Positions 1 through 7,754 of a DNA stretch of 64,000 nucleotides are shown here, in pieces. Source of the stretch: Peptostreptococcaceae bacterium oral taxon 113 str. W5053 (GTDB lineage: Bacteria > Bacillota > Clostridia > Tissierellales > Peptoniphilaceae); the NCBI GenBank assembly GCA_000467935.1, contig KI259834.1, positions 66,715-130,714 on the forward strand, written 5' to 3'. Position numbers and translations under genes: made by a program. The notes under the pieces are model-generated. The model ran no database searches. It saw nothing but the letters and a program-made list of their open reading frames with translations, and had not been told where the DNA came from. How positions within the stretch are numbered: position 1 is the first letter of the stretch; the number at the start of each line of letters is the position of its first letter.

Positions 1-56
1 GCGTAAATCTTTTGGATTTCTTGAATTCGTTCACTGGAAAATTCTTTATAGTTCAT
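1..56 (-). CDS. Partial CDS, N-terminal 18-19 residues only
   Basis: A minus-strand reading frame runs off the left edge. It starts at an ATG whose complement is 54-56, behind a good AGGAGATGA ribosome site (64-69). The visible residues begin MNYKEFSSERIQEIQKIY. This kind of opening occurs in GNAT acetyltransferases, but so short a piece cannot identify the family. It is divergent from the YitT-type gene, with about 150 bases of shared upstream DNA. Confidence 0.55.
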   Translation of the reverse strand, partial: MNYKEFSSERIQEIQKIY

Positions 57-163
57 GGGATCATCTCCTATTTTGTCCAAAATATTTTATGACCTGTTTA
101 TGATTATCATATTTCGATTTTTTCAGATATGCGTGATGGTTTTTTATGACAGGAGGGAACGGA

Positions 164-191
164 TTGACTTTTTAAAGGGGCTTGTTATACT
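164..191 (+). promoter_or_regulatory. Sigma-A type promoter for the YitT-like gene
   Basis: TTGACT at 164-169 and TATACT at 186-191 are separated by 16 bases, about 24 bases before the start codon at 215. Both boxes match the consensus at five of six positions. Confidence 0.7.
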
Positions 192-214
192 AAAAAGGAA
201 TGGGGGAGTATGAA

Positions 215-1129
215 ATGAAGGGTTCGGCGAAGCAAATCTTAGGAGAACCGAAGGAGATTATCTATAAAATTTTTGTGATTTTACTTTCCAATTTATTAGC
301 AGCGGCGGCGATCAACCTTTTCTATGTACCGAACGGTTTTTTAAGCGGTGGCGTAGGAGGAATTTCCATTTTAATCTGGTCCGTCACTAAAATTCCTGTC
401 GGAATTTTGATGTTTCTAATGAATATTCCACTGGCGTTATTAGGGTTTAAATTTTTGAATCGGAAATTTTCTATTTTTGCTATTATTTCCGCATTTACAT
501 TTTCTTTTTTCGTTTATATTACCCGCACTTTAAATGATGTAAAATTTTTAGAAGATATTTTGTTATGTTCCTTGTTCGGCGGATTGTTAAACGGTGTAGC
601 TATGGGGTTTTTGTTCCGCAATGATTTGTGTCAAGGAGGTATCGACTTTTTGGCCAAGATTGCCAAAGAACGCTATAATTTGAATGTGGGAACGGCATTA
701 ATGCTCATCAATGTGCTTATCGTTTCCTTAGGCACTTTGCGTTTTGGAATTCGCCGTGCACTGTATACGATTATCTCCATGCGTATGAGCTATATGATTT
801 TGGATCGGATTCAAGTGGGGTGGGATAGACGAAAGCAGTTGATTATTATTACAGAGAAAAGTCGTGAGATAGCACAACATATTTTAAGTGAGGCCAATCG
901 GGGGGTAACTTATTTACACGGGGCCGGAGGATACAGTTCTACGGAACGGGAGATTATTTATTGTGTGGTTAAAAATTCTGAAATCGTGAAAATTAAGACC
1001 ATTATAAAAGATATTGATCCGGCTGCATTTATTACAATTTCCGAGGCGATAGAAGTTCAGGGAGAGGGATTTAGCCAAGAACTGGTTCAGGAGACAAAGG
1101 AGAAAAAAAGAAGAAGCCCCTTCGAATAG
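215..1129 (+). CDS. YitT/DUF161-DUF2179 family membrane protein
   Basis: Integral membrane protein of 304 residues. The N-terminal two thirds contain about five hydrophobic segments with the glycine-rich turn FLSGGVGGIS typical of the YitT family. The last ~80 residues form a soluble DUF2179 domain (GVTYLHGAGGYSSTEREII, then a nitrogen-regulatory-protein-like fold ending near ITISEAIEVQGEGF). Family members are conserved in Firmicutes but their transport substrate is not established. I chose ATG 215 because GGGGAG at 203-208 is correctly spaced; an in-frame ATG at 200 has no properly spaced site. It is monocistronic, with its own promoter and a terminator overlapping the stop codon. Confidence 0.85.
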   Translation: MKGSAKQILGEPKEIIYKIFVILLSNLLAAAAINLFYVPNGFLSGGVGGISILIWSVTKIPVGILMFLMNIPLALLGFKFLNRKFSIFAIISAFTFSFFVYITRTLNDVKFLEDILLCSLFGGLLNGVAMGFLFRNDLCQGGIDFLAKIAKERYNLNVGTALMLINVLIVSLGTLRFGIRRALYTIISMRMSYMILDRIQVGWDRRKQLIIITEKSREIAQHILSEANRGVTYLHGAGGYSSTEREIIYCVVKNSEIVKIKTIIKDIDPAAFITISEAIEVQGEGFSQELVQETKEKKRRSPFE

Positions 1130-1141
1130 GCTTCTTTTTTG
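1109..1141 (+). terminator. Bidirectional terminator between convergent genes
   Basis: The stem AAGAAGCC (1111-1118) pairs with GGCTTCTT (1129-1136), followed by a T-run on the plus strand. A-rich DNA upstream of the stem lets it also serve the convergent dCMP deaminase gene. The YitT-like gene's stop codon lies inside the hairpin. Confidence 0.75.
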
Positions 1142-1148
1142 TTTTGTA

Positions 1149-1571
1149 TTAAACCTGTTCCACATGGACGCGGGAACGTTTGAAAAGTTCTTCGGCATAA
1201 GGGTCAATCCGATAGGCTTCGTGATAATAGACGGCTGTGATTCCGGACTGAATCAAAGCTTTGGTGCAGTTTAGACAAGGATAGTGGGTGACAAAGCAAC
1301 GGCAGTCTTTGACGGAGATTCCTTCTTTGGCACAATACAACAAGGCATTCATTTCCGAGTGAATGGTGGCGATGCAATGACCGTCTCGCATGGTATGACC
1401 GATTTCGTCACAGTGAGGCTGTCCGGCGATGGAGCCGTTGTACCCGGTGGAAACGATACGATTATCTTCGTTGACTAAAAGGCATCCCACAAAAGCCCGG
1501 TCGCAAGTCGATCGACTGGCTACAATCAGAGCGATGTCCATAAAATATTCTTTCCATGATTTTCTACTCAT
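1149..1571 (-). CDS. comEB: Deoxycytidylate (dCMP) deaminase, ComEB type
   Basis: Zinc-dependent deaminase of 140 residues converting dCMP to dUMP for thymidylate synthesis. The family zinc motif is complete: H-S-E (HSEMNALLYCAK, the proton-shuttling Glu following the His ligand) and P-C-L-N-C (the two Cys ligands). The N-terminal residues MSRKSWKEYFMDIALIVASR are typical. The frame extends 8 codons upstream, but the start at 1571 has a clear GGGAGG ribosome site. In Firmicutes this enzyme often sits beside competence genes; that is not seen here. It is convergent with the YitT-like gene and divergent from a lipoprotein gene. Confidence 0.93.
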   Translation of the reverse strand: MSRKSWKEYFMDIALIVASRSTCDRAFVGCLLVNEDNRIVSTGYNGSIAGQPHCDEIGHTMRDGHCIATIHSEMNALLYCAKEGISVKDCRCFVTHYPCLNCTKALIQSGITAVYYHEAYRIDPYAEELFKRSRVHVEQV

Positions 1572-1620
1572 AAGAAACCTCCCTATCAAAAGCATTATAA
1601 CATAAAAAGGATAGAAACCT

Positions 1621-1648
1621 TTGCGGAAAAAGAAAAATTCGGTATACT
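1621..1648 (+). promoter_or_regulatory. Sigma-A type promoter for the lipoprotein gene
   Basis: TTGCGG (1621-1626) and TATACT (1643-1648) have a 16-base spacer, about 29 bases before the ATG at 1677. Confidence 0.55.
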
Positions 1649-1676
1649 GATATTAAGAAGGAAAGGAGCGTTGACG

Positions 1677-2420
1677 ATGAAAAAGTTATTTTCTTTCTTG
1701 ATTTTGATTTTGTTCTTGGCAGCTTGCGGACAAAGTTCGGAACAAAAAATGGCAAAGAATTTGATTAAGGTTTTGGAGTCCGCGGACAATGCGGGGAAAT
1801 ATGAAGAGTTAAAAGACCATTTAGATCCTAAATTTTTGTCGACTCTCGGTTTGACGCCTGAAGGATATATTGATGAATTAAAAAAATTTTCGGGAGAAAA
1901 TCACGGGACGGTGGAGTATGAATTGGCTTCTTTCGAAGAAGTGGAAGATCGGGTTCATCTATTGTCTCTTCGTGTGTCTCGAGAAAAAGACGGCAAAAAA
2001 AGTGAAGACCATATGGATGTGATTCTTCGACAGATGAACAATGGCAAAGATTGGTTCTTTACGCCTATGGATATGTTAAGGTCTTACGTATTTAAAGCCA
2101 ATACCAAAAAAGAGTATTTTCAAATCAATATTCCTTTTGTGGCTGAAGGTTCTCGCGGACAAACTTATGTGGTGGAACTGAGCAACAACAGCGAGAATAT
2201 TTTTTTCTACTTTACACCGAAGAGTAAGGTGGAAGTGGAAACTTCCAAAGGTTCTTTTTATGGAGTTGTCAAGGAGATGGAGCTTAAGCCCGGTGAATCC
2301 AAACGGACCAATTTGTGGATCCCAAGAGCCAAAGGTGAACCGAAAAAAATCACGATTTGGTCTATGGCGGATGAACAACGTTATTTCGATTATCAATTAA
2401 TTTTGGAAATTCAAAAATAA
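1677..2420 (+). CDS. Putative lipoprotein, function unknown
   Basis: 247-residue exported lipoprotein. The signal peptide MKKLFSFLILILFLAACG ends in the lipobox LAAC, so it should be acylated and held on the outer face of the membrane. The body splits into an N-terminal domain (about 25-135; helix then sheet, with aromatic residues around KDWFFTPMDML) that could be an NTF2-like fold, and a C-terminal beta-rich domain from about 145 (FVAEGSRGQTYVVELSNNSE). I do not recognise a named family. The start at 1677 has AAAGGAG upstream; an earlier in-frame TTG is less plausible. It ends before a strong terminator. Confidence 0.8.
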   Translation: MKKLFSFLILILFLAACGQSSEQKMAKNLIKVLESADNAGKYEELKDHLDPKFLSTLGLTPEGYIDELKKFSGENHGTVEYELASFEEVEDRVHLLSLRVSREKDGKKSEDHMDVILRQMNNGKDWFFTPMDMLRSYVFKANTKKEYFQINIPFVAEGSRGQTYVVELSNNSENIFFYFTPKSKVEVETSKGSFYGVVKEMELKPGESKRTNLWIPRAKGEPKKITIWSMADEQRYFDYQLILEIQK

Positions 2421-2431
2421 AAAACATAGAG

Positions 2432-2466
2432 AAACCGCCGGTTCTCATCAAACCGCCGGTTTTTTT
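2432..2466 (+). terminator. Bidirectional terminator
   Basis: Two copies of AACCGCCGGTT (2433-2443 and 2451-2461) pair across a 7-base loop with one C-C mismatch, followed by TTTTTT. It lies between the convergent lipoprotein and hydrogenase genes. Confidence 0.75.
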
Positions 2467-2470
2467 ATGC

Positions 2471-4084
2471 TTACTCTTTTCTTGTCGCTTTTTGTTGGGA
2501 CACACAAGCCCGTGCCTCCGCTTCCAATTGTCGTTTTAATTTTTCCCGATATGCTTGGATTTCGTCGCTTAATTCTTTTAAATCCGTTTCCACGGTCTGT
2601 TTGATGTTCACGTTATCCAAAGGAGTGGGAAATTGAGACTCGCTCATAAATTTTTGGACGGATTTACGAACCCGATTAATGGAAGCGATCGTTCCGGGAC
2701 CGGCGATACATCCTCCGGGGCAAGCCATGCCTTCCAAAAGATAGCCGTTTTTCTTTCCCGCTTTTGCCAAACGCATCATAGTAACACATTCATGAAGGGA
2801 GTTGGCTCCTTCCACTTGAATGGCCTTTTCAGGATCCAGCTTCATGGCTGTTTGTTTGACTGCCTCCGCAACGCCTCCGGCAACGGCATAGCCTCGACCT
2901 AAAGAGGAAGCGTCTTGAATTTCCTGCGTGATTTCGATTTCCGTCAACTCGATATCTTTGGCAACAAACATCCCCATCAATTCCTCAAAAGTGATGACAT
3001 AGTCCACATAACCTTTAACTTTTTCGCTCATGGCTTCCAACTTTTTGGAAAGGCAGGGACCGATAAAAGTAATTTTGGCATCCGGATTGATGTTTTTTAG
3101 GAATTTGGCTGTTTCAATCATCGGTGATGAGGAGTCGCTGACATATTGATATTCATTGGGAAAATTTTTCTCCACCATCATAGACCAGCTGGCACAACAA
3201 CTGGTACCCATATAAGGGATTTGTTCGGGAACTTTTTCCAAATATTCTTTCGCTTCTCGAATCGTGGTAATATCCGCACCTAAACTTACCTCCACCACTT
3301 CATTGAATCCCAGCCTTTTAATTCCTTCCACAATCTGCCAGGGATTGGCCAAAAGCCCGAATTGACCGATAATGGATGGCGCAATAATGGCATACATATT
3401 TTTCTTAGTGGACAAAGCGCGCGCCAATTGGTAAATTTGAGATTTATCCGCAATGGCTCCGAAAGGACATTGGGTTAAACAGCGTCCGCAAGCGACACAT
3501 TTTTTCTCGTCGATATGAGCACGTCCCAAATAATCGCTGTCAATAGCTTTAACACCGCAAACGCTGGCGCAAGGGCGATCATAATGGATAATGGCATTGT
3601 AAGGACAGGTTTCTTCGCAGCGACCACATTTAATACATTTATCCTGATCGATTACGGCGCCGTATTTGCCGATGGATACGGCATTTTTGGGACAGACATT
3701 GGTGCAGGGATGCGCTAAGCATCGTCTGCAATTGTTCGTGACCAAATAGGACTTGGTGGGACAAGCTTCACAAGCGAAGGGAATAACATTGACCAAAGGA
3801 GTTGTAAAATGGGCTTCTTCCAAATCCAATTGATCCAATCCGTCGGTAATCGCACTGTATTCCGTGTATTTTCTGCCCTCTAAACCCATGGTCAGGCGAA
3901 GTCGTTCCTCCAGGATTGCCCGTTCCTTAAAGATACTGTCTCGATAAGTCGCCACTTCACCGGGAAGAATTCGATAGGCGGATTGGCGTAATTCGGATAA
4001 ATCAACATTCTCAAAAGCAAGTCGTGCCACCTCCGCAAAAACTTGTCGACGAATGTTGATTAAATTTACATAACTTTCTTTCAT
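2471..4084 (-). CDS. Monomeric [FeFe] hydrogenase with ferredoxin domains
   Basis: 537-residue cytoplasmic iron-sulfur enzyme. The N-terminal half carries ferredoxin-type cysteine clusters (CRRCLAHPCTNVCP, CIKCGRCEETCP, CVACGRCLTQCP) that would pass electrons to the active site. The C-terminal half has the three H-cluster motifs: TSCCASW (L1), GPCLSKKLE (L2) and MACPGGCIAG (L3), supplying all the cysteine ligands. L1 and L2 differ from the classical TSCCPGW and MPCxxKxxE, which points to a divergent class (possibly the so-called group B) rather than the standard enzyme. No maturases (HydE/F/G) are nearby. It is downstream of, and probably co-transcribed with, the 90-residue [2Fe-2S] protein. 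Role: disposal of fermentation electrons as H2, or H2 sensing/uptake. Confidence 0.9.
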   Translation of the reverse strand: MKESYVNLINIRRQVFAEVARLAFENVDLSELRQSAYRILPGEVATYRDSIFKERAILEERLRLTMGLEGRKYTEYSAITDGLDQLDLEEAHFTTPLVNVIPFACEACPTKSYLVTNNCRRCLAHPCTNVCPKNAVSIGKYGAVIDQDKCIKCGRCEETCPYNAIIHYDRPCASVCGVKAIDSDYLGRAHIDEKKCVACGRCLTQCPFGAIADKSQIYQLARALSTKKNMYAIIAPSIIGQFGLLANPWQIVEGIKRLGFNEVVEVSLGADITTIREAKEYLEKVPEQIPYMGTSCCASWSMMVEKNFPNEYQYVSDSSSPMIETAKFLKNINPDAKITFIGPCLSKKLEAMSEKVKGYVDYVITFEELMGMFVAKDIELTEIEITQEIQDASSLGRGYAVAGGVAEAVKQTAMKLDPEKAIQVEGANSLHECVTMMRLAKAGKKNGYLLEGMACPGGCIAGPGTIASINRVRKSVQKFMSESQFPTPLDNVNIKQTVETDLKELSDEIQAYREKLKRQLEAEARACVSQQKATRKE

Positions 4085-4101
4085 AGAGTCGGTAAGGAGT
4101 A

Positions 4102-4374
4102 TTATTCCTCGGGAAGAAGAATCTTACTCATGACTTTTTCCATTATTTGTTGGCTGGTGGCACGATGAATGGATTCGCCTTCAATAATGACTACGGGGCT
4201 GATTCGATCCGTTTTGCAGTTGTCACTGCAAGGGACAGCCTCAATTTCCAAAATTTCCTCATTAAATCGCCATGGTTCCGCTAAGCGGAGTTCCTCCAAA
4301 CTTTCCAATTGTTCCAAAATATTCATTGCTCCGTAAAGCATACATCTGGAACCCATATGTACCTGTACTTTCAT
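4102..4374 (-). CDS. Thioredoxin-like [2Fe-2S] ferredoxin domain protein
   Basis: 90-residue protein with cysteines spaced as in the thioredoxin-like [2Fe-2S] domain of NuoE/HydC subunits: GSRC near the start, then PCSDNC at about 48-52, giving three visible cysteines. It is 17 bases upstream of the hydrogenase, has an AGGAGG ribosome site, and is probably the first gene of the two-gene operon. It likely passes electrons between a soluble donor and the hydrogenase. NuoE proteins use four cysteine ligands; only three are obvious here, so cluster type is uncertain. Confidence 0.75.
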   Translation of the reverse strand: MKVQVHMGSRCMLYGAMNILEQLESLEELRLAEPWRFNEEILEIEAVPCSDNCKTDRISPVVIIEGESIHRATSQQIMEKVMSKILLPEE

Positions 4375-4523
4375 AATCCGACGCCTCCTTTATATTTTTT
4401 CGGATAAATAAAAGGTCAAAAACAAGGAGAATTCCTGGAATGCAAGCTGCCTTCTTGCCATTTAAAAAATCTGAAACATCCAAATTCTCTCGAATGACCG
4501 TTGAAAAACTTCTTCTTGATAAT

Positions 4524-4551
4524 ATTATAGCAATTTAGAGAAATACTTCAA
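4524..4551 (-). promoter_or_regulatory. Promoter for the [2Fe-2S]/hydrogenase operon
   Basis: Reading the minus strand, TTGAAG (complement of 4546-4551) is followed after 16 bases by a perfect TATAAT (complement of 4524-4529). This leaves a leader of roughly 145 bases before the start codon at 4374; I see no recognisable riboswitch in it. Confidence 0.65.
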
Positions 4552-4608
4552 TTGAATAGATGAAAAAGAAGGACAATTGTGATATGATTTATTATAAAGG
4601 AGGACAAT

Positions 4609-5223
4609 ATGAAAAAGGTATTAAGTCTATGTCTGCTTCTGATATTGGTATCCTGTACAGGAAGAACAGACTCGAAAGATATAGCGACGGATGCTGACCG
4701 ACCACAGGCAAGTTCAGAAGAAAGTCAATCGACAACGGAAGAAGCGGATATCATTTCGACCAAAACCGGAGAAGAAATTTCTGTAAAATCGAATGAAATT
4801 GAATATCCCGGTGAACTTCCCGCACGAAAATCTGAAAAAGAATTGGCCATTCTTTATCGAATCGGAGAGGGGGACTTGCCGGATTTAAACGCCATGGGAC
4901 TATATACATTCACATTTTTCTACGAAGGAGATCAAGGAGCGGATCGATTTATTATTTTTCCACGCTATAAAAATACACATATCGATATTTATGCATTAAC
5001 CTTTGATACGGACAATCGGAAAATGATGGAGAAATTGGAGCCGATGTTTACCCATATGCTCAAAGATAAAGAAGTTTTTGTACTCTCTTACAAGCTGCGG
5101 GAGGATGAACCGAAAATCTCCGTACGAATTACGGCGGATGAAAAAGAATGTCGTTGGGTTCCCATGAAAGAGGAAGAAAATTTTAATTTGCCGGAAGAAA
5201 TTGGTCATTGGATAAAAGAATAA
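4609..5223 (+). CDS. Putative lipoprotein, function unknown
   Basis: 204-residue exported protein. The signal peptide MKKVLSLCLLLILVSCTG has the lipobox LVSC. A Ser/Thr/Glu-rich linker (about 20-65) precedes a compact C-terminal domain (about 75-204) containing FFYEGDQGADRFIIFPRYK and ending EEIGHWIKE. No named family recognised. AAAGGAGG lies directly before the start. It is transcribed away from the hydrogenase operon. Confidence 0.8.
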   Translation: MKKVLSLCLLLILVSCTGRTDSKDIATDADRPQASSEESQSTTEEADIISTKTGEEISVKSNEIEYPGELPARKSEKELAILYRIGEGDLPDLNAMGLYTFTFFYEGDQGADRFIIFPRYKNTHIDIYALTFDTDNRKMMEKLEPMFTHMLKDKEVFVLSYKLREDEPKISVRITADEKECRWVPMKEEENFNLPEEIGHWIKE

Positions 5224-5292
5224 AAAAACGCCTTGGATTCCTAAAATAAGAGAATCTCGAAAAGGTAAAATTCAGGACTGTAATCAATTTTT

Positions 5293-5333
5293 ATATCCTC
5301 TTGGATGAGATTAATATTCATCCAAGAGGATAT
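5293..5333 (+). terminator. Long perfect hairpin, probable terminator
   Basis: A 16-base stem (5293-5308 with 5318-5333) encloses a 9-base loop. The 3' side is followed by TTTATGG, only a weak U-run. It lies about 70 bases after the lipoprotein stop and marks the left side of the accessory island. Confidence 0.5.
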
Positions 5334-5378
5334 TTTATGGTGTAAAAATGAATCGGAGCGAGATTTATCTTGTCCCGA

Positions 5379-5408
5379 TTGGTTTATAGCGGTCAAATAC
5401 GCTATAAT
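5379..5408 (+). promoter_or_regulatory. Promoter of the TPR/XRE regulator with embedded inverted repeat
   Basis: TTGGTT (5379-5384) and TATAAT (5403-5408) have an 18-base spacer. The 7-base perfect inverted repeat TATAGCG (5385-5391) / CGCTATA (5400-5406) fills the spacer and overlaps the -10 box, where a repressor would block polymerase. Autoregulation by the downstream XRE-type protein is the simplest reading. Confidence 0.55.
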
Positions 5409-5591
5409 AGTTATCAAAGATGAAGAAAATATTGTAATTGTAGACGAAAAACGAAAATAAAAAAACGCAGGCGGTTGAGATGTATTTTGAGATATACGAA
5501 AATTACCCCTATCCAATTGAAACGAAAGAACAGTTTAATCTTTTATAGCAGTGTATATTTTCATGCTTTAAGCGGAATTGGAGGTTTGAAA

Positions 5592-7418
5592 TTGGAAAAA
5601 CTTACCATAGGAAAATTGATAGAGTATCAAATGAATAAAAAAGGCATAAATATGGAAAAACTGGTGGAAGGATTATGCTCCATAACATCGCTTAAGAGGT
5701 TGATCCAAGGAGATACCATACAAAGTTTTTTTCTGATGGAAAGAATTATAGAAAGACTTGGATTGTCGGTCAATAAAATTTCGCTTTTGCATAATGAAAA
5801 AGAAGATGAGCTTTTTATCCGAAGGGGGATTATCGGCAAACTCCTTACAAAAGGGGATTATGACCGGGCGGAAAAATTACTGTCAAACTATAAGGAAGCG
5901 GCAGACTTAAGCAATACTCTACAATTGCAGTATGTGTACGAGGTAGAGGGAATTATTGCAACCAAAAGAGATGGAAAAGCGAAAGAAGCTTTGCAGCTGT
6001 TTTGCAAGGCTTTGGACTGCACGGTGAATATGTTTGCGGTAAAAAATATCCATCGCTTTCTCTTGGGAGAAGAAGAAATGATTTTGGTTCTTCTTATCCT
6101 GAGAGAAACCATACGCGTAAAAAACGAAGACATCAACAGATATGGGGAAAGCCTGTTAAGCTATGTGGATAAGCATTTTGAAGACGAGGAAGTGAAAGTA
6201 AATGTTTACAGTAAGTTGGCTTGGGTTTTGGGAGAAAGCTTTATTCAAAATCAAATGCATAAAGAAGCTTTGGAACTGACTCTGCAAGGGGTGGAATATT
6301 TGACCGCAAACGGACTGTTACTCCATTTGCCGCAGTTTTTAGACAGAGTTTTGTCTTTGACTTTGAAGACGGATAAGGACATGCACTCGTCCTGGAAGAA
6401 AAAAAGAGATGCCCTAAAAGAGCTTTATGAAGAATATAACGAACCTTGGGAAACGGAGGATATCAGGCTGTGGGAAAGTTACAGACAAAACGGTATATAT
6501 CTGATATCCGAACTTTTAAAAGATGAAAGAAATCTGGCGGGATACTCACAGGAGGAACTTGCGGAAAATATCGGAATTGATGTAAAGACAATATCCAGAA
6601 TAGAAAGCGGAAAATCCAAACCCAAAAAAGGGACATTGCAGTCTATCAAAGAGCATTTTAATATAGAAAGAGATATTTTTCAGACAAGGCTGGCAGCGGA
6701 CAGCTTCTTTTTGCTTGAAATGGAAAGGGATATCTCAAGATTTTCTTCACAACATAGAAATAAAGAAGCGGAAACTCTCTTTAAAGTATTAAAAAAACAA
6801 CTGTCTTTGGAGTATAAAATAAACAGGCAGTATATCCGCTTTATGGAGGCTTTGTTTGATTATGTGTTTAAAAGAAAGGATACGGAAAAAATATTAAAAA
6901 AATTGGAAAAGGCATTCTGCATAACCAGGACAAAAAGACATTTGGAAAATATCGGAGAGTTTGTAACCACGAATTTGGAAGCCAGAATTATCAATCTTAT
7001 GGCTATATGTTATGAAAAATTAGGAGATAAAGGAAAAAGCATTCATTTGTTGGAAAAAACCATCAAAGGTTATGAGAAAAGTAAGACGGCATTAAAGTAT
7101 CACCGAATACCGTTAGGTTTACTATATACAAATTTATGTATTTCTTATGAAGAAAGCGATCGATTTGAGGACGCATTGAAATTGGCGGACAAGGTGATTG
7201 GATATTATTTACAATATAAAAGAGGAGACAAATTGGGAATTTTGGTAGCACAAAAAATCTACACGCTCAACAGGAAGACGGACGACAGGACAACAGGAAA
7301 AACGAAATATCAACAGGCTTATCGGTTGATGGAACTGATGCAAGCGGGAGAAAGGACAAAAGTCCAAATAAAGAAATTGTATAAAGATTGGTATGGAGAA
7401 GAGCTTTATGTCAATTAG
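5592..7418 (+). CDS. XRE-type regulator with tandem helical repeats, probably peptide-responsive
   Basis: 608-residue cytoplasmic regulator. An XRE helix-turn-helix lies mid-protein (YSQEELAENIGIDVKTISRI, about residues 312-331 from the TTG start). The N-terminus (LTIGKLIEYQMNKKGI through RLIQGDT) resembles a second, degenerate XRE domain. The rest is alpha-helical with TPR-like pairs, e.g. KEALELTLQGVEYL and GDKGKSIHLLEKTIKGYEK. TPR domains of RNPP-type regulators (PlcR, Rgg, NprR) bind small secreted peptides that have been re-imported. I chose TTG 5592 because TGGAGG ends 7 bases before it; upstream codons have no site. The convergent gene at 7423-7593 encodes an exported peptide and the neighbouring operon makes a modified peptide, so control of that cluster is likely. 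Confidence 0.8.
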   Translation: MEKLTIGKLIEYQMNKKGINMEKLVEGLCSITSLKRLIQGDTIQSFFLMERIIERLGLSVNKISLLHNEKEDELFIRRGIIGKLLTKGDYDRAEKLLSNYKEAADLSNTLQLQYVYEVEGIIATKRDGKAKEALQLFCKALDCTVNMFAVKNIHRFLLGEEEMILVLLILRETIRVKNEDINRYGESLLSYVDKHFEDEEVKVNVYSKLAWVLGESFIQNQMHKEALELTLQGVEYLTANGLLLHLPQFLDRVLSLTLKTDKDMHSSWKKKRDALKELYEEYNEPWETEDIRLWESYRQNGIYLISELLKDERNLAGYSQEELAENIGIDVKTISRIESGKSKPKKGTLQSIKEHFNIERDIFQTRLAADSFFLLEMERDISRFSSQHRNKEAETLFKVLKKQLSLEYKINRQYIRFMEALFDYVFKRKDTEKILKKLEKAFCITRTKRHLENIGEFVTTNLEARIINLMAICYEKLGDKGKSIHLLEKTIKGYEKSKTALKYHRIPLGLLYTNLCISYEESDRFEDALKLADKVIGYYLQYKRGDKLGILVAQKIYTLNRKTDDRTTGKTKYQQAYRLMELMQAGERTKVQIKKLYKDWYGEELYVN

Positions 7419-7422
7419 CAGA

Positions 7423-7593
7423 TTAATATTCGCTGGTTTCCTTTGGTAATCCGGCTATAGAAAACGGATTGGAATAGGAATAGGCATTGGTGTAAACTTT
7501 ATCGTTTTTAAAGTGAAGAACCGATCCGGCGGTATAGAGCGTAAATCCTGTTAATATCATGCCTAAAATAATTTTTTTCAATTGCTTTTTCAT
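7423..7593 (-). CDS. Small exported peptide, candidate signalling pheromone
   Basis: 56-residue product. It begins MKKQLKKIILGMILTGFTL: a basic start then a hydrophobic stretch, i.e. a secretion signal. The mature tail is hydrophilic and ends NPFSIAGLPKETSEY. An excellent AAGGAGG ribosome site (complement of 7602-7608) precedes the ATG. Its stop lies 5 bases from the stop of the convergent TPR/XRE regulator. Size, signal peptide and position resemble the propeptides of RNPP systems such as PapR/PlcR or Phr/Rap, whose C-terminal residues become the signal. No similarity search was possible, so the pheromone role is inference. It is divergent from the RiPP precursor gene across about 160 bases. 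Confidence 0.7.
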   Translation of the reverse strand: MKKQLKKIILGMILTGFTLYTAGSVLHFKNDKVYTNAYSYSNPFSIAGLPKETSEY

Positions 7594-7638
7594 AAAAAGA
7601 ACCTCCTTAAATTAAAATTTGATTAAGGAGATAATAGT

Positions 7639-7683
7639 ATGGTGGAGTTCTTATATAAAGTGTATGATGATTGCATCAGCTGA
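7639..7683 (+). CDS. Possible 14-codon leader/short peptide
   Basis: ATG 7639 is preceded by AAGGAG (7625-7630) with 8-base spacing and encodes MVEFLYKVYDDCIS. It lies in the putative promoter region of the RiPP operon, and its end overlaps the palindrome at 7675-7684. It could be a leaderless signal peptide, a translated leader, or chance. Confidence 0.25.
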   Translation: MVEFLYKVYDDCIS

Positions 7684-7684
7684 T
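7675..7684. promoter_or_regulatory. Palindrome ATCAGCTGAT, candidate operator
   Basis: A perfect 10-base palindrome in the region between the divergent peptide gene and the RiPP precursor, about 70 bases before the precursor start. It could be a regulator site. No other copy was noticed in the window, and no convincing -35/-10 pair was identified for the precursor. Confidence 0.3.
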
Positions 7685-7754
7685 AAAATCTATATTTATT
7701 AAAAAAATTATAGGTATAGAATACAAAATTAATTTATAAAAGGAGGAGAACAAT

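Noticed and set aside
5308..7431. A 12-base match (AGATTAATATTC) at 5308 and 7420 as a possible element boundary
   Set aside because: Too short and AT-rich to be significant in 64 kb of this composition.
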